A stretch of DNA of 40,000 bases from Chromera velia (taxonomy: Eukaryota; Sar; Chromeraceae), in contig JAHBMJ010002075.1 of NCBI GenBank assembly GCA_018398765.1, positions 1-40,000 of the forward strand. The letters run 5' to 3'. The position numbers and the translations under genes are program-made. Positions 33,127-40,000 of this stretch are shown one piece after another. The notes beneath the pieces were generated by a model, which had not been told where the DNA came from, did no database searches, and worked only from the letters and a program-made list of their open reading frames with translations. The number at the start of each line of letters is the position of its first letter. Position 1 is the first letter of the stretch.

Positions 33127-33910
33127 CTTCTTTATCTCAAGTTGAGACCAAACCCCAAAATTGGTGAGCCGTCTACAGATATATATACACTCGCTCTCTT
33201 TCGTATACGTATCCTGTCTCCTCGTAAGGCTTTAGCGCGCGAGCCTCAGAGAGGAGAAGAGTTCACAGCTGATTACAGAACGGCAGACAAGTCGCTTTTG
33301 GCTGATCACCGATCAAAGTCGAGAGTGCGAATACGATGGGATAATTTGTGGATGCTTCAATGAGCCTCTGTCGTCGTCTGACAGTGCCTGCATGACGTCA
33401 GAAAAGGTCAGACACCGAGTTCTTCGAGCTCGCACGGAGTTGATGAGTGTGCATGGCCATGGGGCACTTACAGAATCCGTGTAGCACTGCATGCATGCAT
33501 GTGCAGCACATGCACGTACGCGTACATGCATGCAACAGTGTTGACAGAACAACAGTCATTCGGACAGTCAGAGTTGTTTTGTCATCCTTGTTTTCCTTCC
33601 AGGATCGCTCTTGGCGCTTCTGGTTAACCTTTTGAACTCCCTGTACCTTGAAACAGTCGCTTCACAAACACAAGAAAATGATTTGACACTCTTCCCACGC
33701 AAGTGTTGCTCACGAAGCAACAGTTGTTACGCTGCCATCGATGAATGCATGCACGCATGCATGTGTATATGCAACAAACAACGCAAAGTTCTGTATGTAT
33801 TCGGAACGAGGTGTATAGACGGTCATAAGAACACACAAGCCGAGACATGCCACCGTAGCCTCGCTCCTCCTTGATCGACAGGACATCTCCGTGCGTGCGT
33901 CACTGTTCAG
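33127..33910. promoter_or_regulatory. Divergent promoter region with 56-nt imperfect palindrome
   Basis: This region separates the Arf-like (minus) and kinase-like (plus) genes. At 33485-33540 outer arms (CACTGCATGCATGCATGT and the complement of ACATGCATGCAACAGTG) enclose an inner near-palindrome centred on GTACGCGTAC (33509-33532). Further GCATGC repeats occur at 33746-33761. A TTCAG acceptor-like string directly abuts the kinase-like ATG, so the 5' leader may be spliced. Confidence 0.45.
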
Positions 33911-34471
33911 ATGGATCTGGGCGTCTTCAGAGGGTTGCAGAAGGCCCCGAAGGCCTACCTGGACGATGTGGTCAGGACAGACGTGCAGCACACGGCCTCG
34001 GGGCGGCTGTACTCTGTCCTCACCCCGACTCTGAAGATGGCCAAAGGAGAGCACTCCTTCCTGTACAGAGCCAGAGTGTGGGCAGATCTCTCTTACCACC
34101 CGCACCTACAGCAGCTCTTCTTTTGGAGAGAGACCGCGAACCCGAAGGAGGTCGTGGAGGCGTCTGGTGCAGTGCGGATCGGGCGTCTCTTCCTGCAGCA
34201 GACGCCGTCTATCAACAGGGCCATCAGGAGCCTGGACGATGTGGCATCTGCCTCTGGAATCTACGCGATTGATCTGAGCACAGACAAAGACAGGGAGGGA
34301 GGGAAGGAAGAGGAAGAGTCGGACGTCGAGTCCGTCGATGGGGAAGAGGACGGGAAGAAACAGCAGAGGTTCCTCTCGACTCTGGATGCTCTGATACAGA
34401 TCTCTCTCTGTCTAGAGCACCTACACGGGCAGGGCGTGCACCATATGGCTCTAACGGGAGCGAGCGTGATG
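33911..34471 (+). CDS. Protein-kinase-like (probable pseudokinase) first coding exon; 3' exons unresolved
   Basis: An open exon of 187 codons from ATG to a GTCAGT donor at 34472. RARVWADLSYHPHLQQLFFW resembles helix C and the following strands of protein kinases (the usual HPNIV region). ALIQISLCLEHLHGQGVHHM resembles helix E leading into the catalytic loop. At the loop, where active kinases have HRDLKxxN, this protein has HMALTGAS (178-185): Asp, Lys and Asn are all replaced. Together this suggests a catalytically dead kinase fold. An acidic Lys/Glu/Ser insert (about residues 126-150) precedes helix E. Two downstream acceptors, before 34560 and before 34603, both lead to a stop within 25 codons, so either the protein ends soon after the loop or a further exon was missed. 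Confidence 0.55.
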
Positions 34472-34899
34472 GTCAGTTGATAGAGAACGGGCTTCTCCTG
34501 TTTTCTTCCATGCCGCCAGAGAGTCTCTTGCTCTTCTTCTCTGTCATCTGACATGCAGGATTTTACTGTTCTTCCTCTTTGTCTATCGAATGCTTTAACC
34601 AGAAAGGTTTCGCGGAGACGCTCTACGTGAATCAGAGTTCCGGCGTTTGACGGTCCGCCTTCCTTTCCCTGTACTCGCAGACGGTCAAGAAAAACGCATG
34701 CAGTCGATGAGCTTCTTTGGAGATGAACTTTGTTTTTGCCCTATTCTTGGTTTATCGTTTGCAGCTTTCTCTGGACACTTCGTTCACCAAACAGGGATTG
34801 GGAGGGTCCTCTGTTGATCGTCTGCTCCGTCCTTTCCACCTCCGTTTATCCAACCTTCTCCACTTGGAGACGGGAGAGACTGAGGAAGAGAGGAAGGTC
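34472..34899. other. Spacer or terminal exons between kinase-like and plastid-type genes
   Basis: Contains acceptor-like CAG sites at 34556-34559 and 34600-34602 for the kinase-like gene, and a further open stretch from 34717 in frame with the next gene. The latter lacks a natural leader and precedes a typical signal peptide, so I treat it as untranslated or as an intron. Confidence 0.4.
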
Positions 34900-37800
34900 A
34901 TGCGACGGGCAGACGTCCTCTGCCTATGCCTTCTGGGCCTCCAGCTGCTGGCAGGGGTTGAGGCTTTCTCTCTTCCTTCTGCTCTTGCCACAGGCGGGGG
35001 GGTGAAGAGAGTTCCTCTGCGGATGCCCGCATCTCCTGGCACTCCGACCCCCACTGGGCATTTCGGCGGTATCCTTGGAGGGCTGCTCAGCAGTCTGAAG
35101 AGCTCAGCCTCCTTTAATGTGGGGGGTGCTGCAGCTTCGTTAGCATCTGCGCGCAAAGCGAGAGAAAAGGCCGCTGAGGCCGAACTGGAACGACAAGCCC
35201 TCCCCCCCCTTCTCCAGGCAGATGAGCCTCGGCTGTCCTCCCCCCACGCGGTTGCGTCCCTCCTACTCAAGAGACAGAGGTTGAAAGACCGAAAGTGGAG
35301 ACAGCAACAAGGAAAACTTCACGAGTTTCGCTTCCCAGAAGAAAAGTCGAGGACACGAGGAGACGGCCGGTCACGAAGACAGTCACACCAGTCAGATGAT
35401 ACACTTCCTGGAGAAGAAGAGGAAGAAGACTGTTATCTGGTTAGATGGCAGAATGAATTGATGCAGCCGTGGCAACCTTCATTTCCATCTCCGTCTCTTT
35501 GGGACCATAGTGAGAGTAGAGGGGGGAGGGAGATGGAGGTGCCGACTTTGGATTTTCTTCTTCCCCCCCCGACGATTGTACCCTGGAGAGGGAAGGTGCA
35601 GGAACACCAACAGCAGCAATTGGAATCTGCAGAAGAAGAAAGGCAGAGAAGTGAGAGAGATATCCGTGCAAATGAAGAAGGGCGTGAGCTTTTGGAGGCA
35701 AAGAATGCGGTGCTTTTGTATCTCAGAGACACTCTCTCAATTCTCCAACGAGAGATGGGAGATGTCTTCACTCTCTCTACTCATCAGTCTCACACAGACC
35801 TTGTTGATTCTTCTGGAGACGGAGAGAGAGGAAAAAGGCCTCAGGGAATTGAAAGTGGCCTGTCTCTTTCAAGCAGTGAGGGCGGTGCGAGGGGACGCAA
35901 AGGGATCCTAATCAGCGGCCTCGACTCGTCCGATGACTCCAGTAACAGCAGCAGCAGTAGTAGTAGCAAGGCAGAAAACGAGCATCCCGATGAGGAGGAC
36001 CTTTTCTTGACCTCCTTTCCTCCTTGGCAGATTGCCTTACGAAGGCTCTGCTGTCTCTTTTTGGACCTCATTCTTCTTTCCTTTCCCTCCTCCGACGCTC
36101 CGCTTCACTCCTCAGTGCGTGTGGGGGGATCCCCTCCACCTGGAAAACACAATCGAGACAGCAGCATTGAGGAAGAATTGCGGGAGCTTTCGAAAGCTCT
36201 CAAAGCCCCCGTCGCATCTCCAGGAAGGGGTGTGTCCCTTCGAGTTGCTGATATGCCCTCCGAGAAGGAATTAGAGGAAGGGAGTGGCCCTGCTTCCTTC
36301 CTTACAGATATGCTTTTTGAAGTCTTCAGACACGCTTCTGGAAAGCCCCACCCAGAATTTTGCACCCTCCACTTCCGTCTGCTGGCATGTCGTTTTTTTA
36401 AAGCGAGGGGGTTGAACTGGCGGGGAGTGAGGGAAATAGAGGGGGAAAAATTTCGTTCTGCGCTGTACAGCTTCCAATCAGCTTGTCGACTAGACCCCGG
36501 TTATTCCGACGCTGCCACCAATCTGTTTTTGCTCGCACACAGAATCAGAACAATGGAACGAGAGAACGGAGCGGGTGAGAGTGAAGATCTGTTGAGGTGG
36601 AAGGATGAGAAGAGGAGAATGAAGTTGAAGGCAGAAGCAGCCGCAGCGTCTCCTTTCGGCATTCCCCGCGCTCTTTCCCTTTCAAGAGAAGCCTCTTCGA
36701 ATCCCCCCGAAGAAGACAGAGAAGGGGAATTGGGCAGATTTAAGTCTGGTCTCTCTGTCTCTGGAGACTACGCCATGGTCTCTGGGGCTCTCTCTGCGGG
36801 TCTCTCCTCACTGTCTTCCTCTGCCTCTTCCTCCAATTCCTCTCCTTCCTCTTCCTCCGCATCCTCAGCGAAAGGAGAGGACCTAGGCACAAGCGCCCAG
36901 GCCCCCCCCAACAGTATGGTCTCTCGTACCATGTCTTTACTACACGACAGCGCGTTGGTTGAATCTCAGGACATGGTCGAGAGACGAGAGGAGAGGGAAA
37001 GGAGACAACAAAAAGACACAGCGAAAGCCTACAAAAGAAGGGAACAGATGCTGGGTGGAGCGGCTGACGGAGAGTGCAGACAGCAGAGGCTGAGAAGACT
37101 TGAAGCTTTCGAGCAACTCAGCCTCGCTCCCCCCATGCCTCTCCCTCTTGAAGAGCAACAAGAAGGGGTAGCACCAAACCTAGGAAAAGATGCATTTCTA
37201 GACTCTACTCGCAACGAGACTCAAGGATCACTTACAGCAGCCCAGCTTCTCGAAAAGCTCCAGAGAGCACAGTCGGGAGTCACAAATGCAGTTGTTCTTG
37301 TAGCGCTTGCATTGCGCAACGGATGGACTGGTGAGGCTCTTACGGTGGCGGATCGGACTTTGACGAGGTCGGTCAAAGAGAGACAGAGAGAGAGTGGTTG
37401 AATGGAAAAAGAGGATTTGGCAACAGGGCTTCATGAGTTATTGTCCTTACTTTTCTTCCTGATTCTCCGCCCATTTTGTCCTCTGCTTGCCTTGCAGGTT
37501 GACAGCTCTCTTTGCAGAGTGCGGCAATCCGCTGACTGCCGAGGAGATTCTCCGAAGGAAGAAATCTTCCGCTACGCAGCCTCCTCGGATTGCAGCCGTG
37601 ATGAGACTGTCACGCAAAAACACCAAAAGTCCCGCACCATCCCCTGCCCCACCTTCCACGCATGGAGGAGAGAAAAGCTCAGAGAGAGATACGGATAGAC
37701 AGAGTCACAGTCGCCCTGAGAGCAGCATGGTGGGAGGATGTCCGATGGCCGGAGGGTGGAATGATGGCTCCTCCACGACTGGCTGTCCGTCGAATCAAAA

Positions 37801-39946
37801 AGACCTCCAGCGGCTGGATAACCGCAGCTGTTTAAGAGACTCCAGTGGGCTCCCCATTGCGGTTTTTATGGGTTTGTGGGGTGTTGATCTTCTGCAAAGA
37901 GTGAGGTCACGGCTGATCGAAATTTTTTCGGGTGTGAACATATTCGCCCTCCTCTCTCCTCTCTTCAACGTTGGTCCTCTACAGCTAGAGGAGACTGCAA
38001 AAGAAACTGGGGGGTCGCTTCGGGACATTCTCTCGGGTGGGTCTTCTCCGGTTCCGTCTATTTTTCCCAGCTTCTCTCCGACCTGTCTTTCAGCCAGAGA
38101 GGTTTGAAGCTAGATGAAAATTGTCGACTCCTGCCTCAACACTCGAGCTCTTGAATTTTATCGTCCAATTTCTTCTGCTTTGGTTTTTTCGGGGTATTTT
38201 ATCTTGCCTCATCAGTCTGATCTGATCCCATCAAATCCGACATCTTATTTACATAATGACCTCCTCTCTCTTTCTTCTTTGCTGTTGTTTTCTCTCTGGC
38301 AGGCCTTGCCGGAGACACGAATGACCCATGGCTCGCTGAGGTTTTGAGAAAACAAAAGGCCGCACTGCCGCAAGGAGGCGCTGTGGAGGCAGAGCAGGGG
38401 GGAGAAGGGGACGAGGGCAATGCGCTTGTGTGGACTGTCCGCAAAGAGGCAGCAGAACAGGTCCTCATGTGCACCCCTGCTGTCGCCCCAACAGAAAATG
38501 ATCCGATGTCTTTTGAAGGTTCAACTCGACCTCAGAATCTTGTGGGAGACGGCAGGGATGCTCTCTGGAAATGCTTTGCCCCTCTGCAGTCAGAGATTCC
38601 TATGGAGTCGTCTCAGGTCATCACCGTGGGGGGGCACTTCCTTCTCCTAAAAGGAGGGGCATCATCCGTCGCAGCGTTCCAAGAAAGGAGATGCGGAGCC
38701 AATCCTCCTCCTCATATCAAGGTTGGTCTGTGCGCTTTTCTCTGCTCTTCACGTTTTCTGTGCATTTTTAGATTTACCTGACAGCCTTTCCTAAGTGACA
38801 AAGGACAGAGACATGGATTCTCTGCGAAGCTCCTTCATCACCTCAGTTGACGGGTGAAGAATCTTGAAGAATCCTCTGAAGCATGCAGATGATCTGAGAA
38901 GAGCGACTACGATTGATTGCCTCAGCTAGCCCACAGTCTCTCTCTGTGAATATATGTATCTATCTATCTTTGTCTTCCTTGCAGCCCCACATGTCCCTGT
39001 TGGTCAAAGTCTGTCGGGACAGGTCGTCCTGTTGGATTCTGGCCACTCATCCTGGTGAGGTCTCTTTGGCCTACTCTCCTCCCCCAGGGTTCCGGTTTGT
39101 GTCTCTTATCTATCGCTCAGGCGCGCTTCAGACTTTCGAAATCCCCAGAAATAAACAGGGAATAGGGGTGCTCAGAGCCTCTGGACAGATGGGAACAACA
39201 TGGGCAGAGGCGGACTCCGTTCCCCGATTTGGTTTGCTCTCTGTTGTAGGACCCTCAGGCGGCACTGTCAAGTTTGGTCGTTTGCTGGAGAAGAGAATTG
39301 TGAATGATTTTTTCCTGGTAGCCAAATTAAAGAAGAGAGAAGAGAGACTCCGGGGAACTTTGAATCTGCCGGTAGGTCCAGCAACCAGTGGAGGAAGAGA
39401 CGGGAAAGATGGTGAGGTAGAGGACGGAAAACGACAACGCGAGACGACACATCCCCACGGTCAGACAGAGTCTCCGGGGCATGCTGGGGCAGAAGGAGGG
39501 AAAGAAAAGCAGGGGCAAGCAGGAAACGGAGACGGTGACGGAGACGGAGACCCACAACGTCCCCAACAGGTTGCCGCTCCGAATGAAGACGAAGAGGATG
39601 TCTTGAATTTTCCTTTGAAGAACGAGATCAGGGTCAGTCTGCCGGCCGCTTTGTGTTTCAATTTCACATCCTTTGTGTAATTGAGTCTGATTTGGACTAA
39701 AAAAGGCACACCACGTCCCAGTTTTACTCCACATCTGGCCAGACTTATGTACCCTTGGACATCTGTCTCGGTCTGGCTTTCTCATACCTTGTCGGCTTTT
39801 CCCTTCCTTCATCCCCATCTCCCTTTCCTCTGCGGTTGCTTGGCTGCTTGCAGGCTCTCGACTGCGCCTGCTTCCCTGAGTCAGACCTCCAAAAGACCCT
39901 GAACGTCCCCACCAGCAGACAGCAGTGCCTCGTTTTTCTTCTCAAG
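34900..39946 (+). CDS. Large TPR-like protein with bipartite plastid-type leader, 3' end outside window
   Basis: Predicted exons: 34900-37367, 37498-38036, 38303-38721, 38985-39632 and 39854-39946, open and phase-consistent, with the last donor leading out of the window (about 1388 codons so far). The start MRRADVLCLCLLGLQLLAG then VEA is a signal peptide; cleavage after VEA leaves Phe first, followed by a Ser/Ala/Pro/Arg-rich, acid-poor stretch. This is the signal-plus-transit leader of complex plastids. Next come a basic coiled-coil-like part (Lys/Arg/Gln/Glu), polyserine linkers, and a TPR-like helix pair (ALYSFQSACRLDPGYSDAA, with the A..LxPxxxxA spacing) near residue 530. A probable second helical repeat spans the exon 1-2 junction (GEALTVADRTLTRLTALFAE). 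The C-terminal part (SLLVKVCRDRSSCWILATH onward) is unrecognised and ends in Gly/Asp repeats. The role is unknown; a scaffold or assembly factor in the plastid is a guess. Confidence 0.74.
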
Positions 39947-40000
39947 GTGAACTTTCCTCCTCGGTGTTTATCTCTCGTGCAGTCAACTGCAGTCTGCCTC

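Noticed and set aside
34717-34899. N-terminal extension of the plastid-type protein
   Set aside because: In frame but lacks a typical leader and would bury an obvious signal peptide at 34900.

Overview
This window is nuclear DNA from a eukaryote with intron-rich genes. Introns follow GT-AG rules with donors such as GTGAGT, GTAAGT, GTCAGT and GTCGGT and pyrimidine-rich acceptors ending in CAG. Microsatellites are abundant and base composition is mixed. One gene carries a signal peptide followed at once by a phenylalanine-led, transit-peptide-like stretch, the leader type used by algae with complex red-lineage plastids. Together with the many ribonuclease-inhibitor-like leucine-rich repeat (LRR) genes this fits a photosynthetic alveolate such as the chromerid Chromera velia. 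That assignment is inference; a brown alga or another stramenopile is not excluded.

Layout. The main theme is a four-member LRR gene family with one shared exon plan: a short ATG exon, five or so mini-exons of 40-129 nt (mostly one LRR each, mostly joined by phase-1 introns), then one long exon with the remaining repeats. LRR-A (minus, 1-2820) runs off the left edge. LRR-B (plus, 13366-18378) has lost exon 2 to a microsatellite and carries a one-base frameshift in its long exon. LRR-C (minus, 19294-23163) is open from exon 2 to the stop. LRR-D (plus, 26540-31491) is a decayed, intron-containing pseudogene. B and C converge on an AT-rich spacer.

Between and around them lie: a five-exon gene (3661-7383) whose 48-bp tandem repeat contains an in-frame stop just before two C2H2 zinc fingers; a small secreted cysteine-rich protein (11193-11785, minus); a roughly 1-kb inverted-repeat element (24272-25265) beside a decayed open frame (25343-26220); an Arf-like protein with broken GTP-binding motifs (32080-33126, minus); a divergently transcribed kinase-like protein with a broken catalytic loop (33911-34471); and a large, probably plastid-targeted TPR-like protein (34900 to beyond 39946).

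Common threads. Three members (LRR-A, LRR-B, LRR-D) share a splice-acceptor-like AG about 8-11 nt before the start codon. Strongly palindromic alternating purine-pyrimidine blocks lie in several upstream or divergent intergenic regions. The Arf-like and kinase-like proteins form a divergent pair, both with degenerate catalytic residues, which suggests signalling pseudoenzymes. No prokaryotic features, tRNA, rRNA or CRISPR array were seen.
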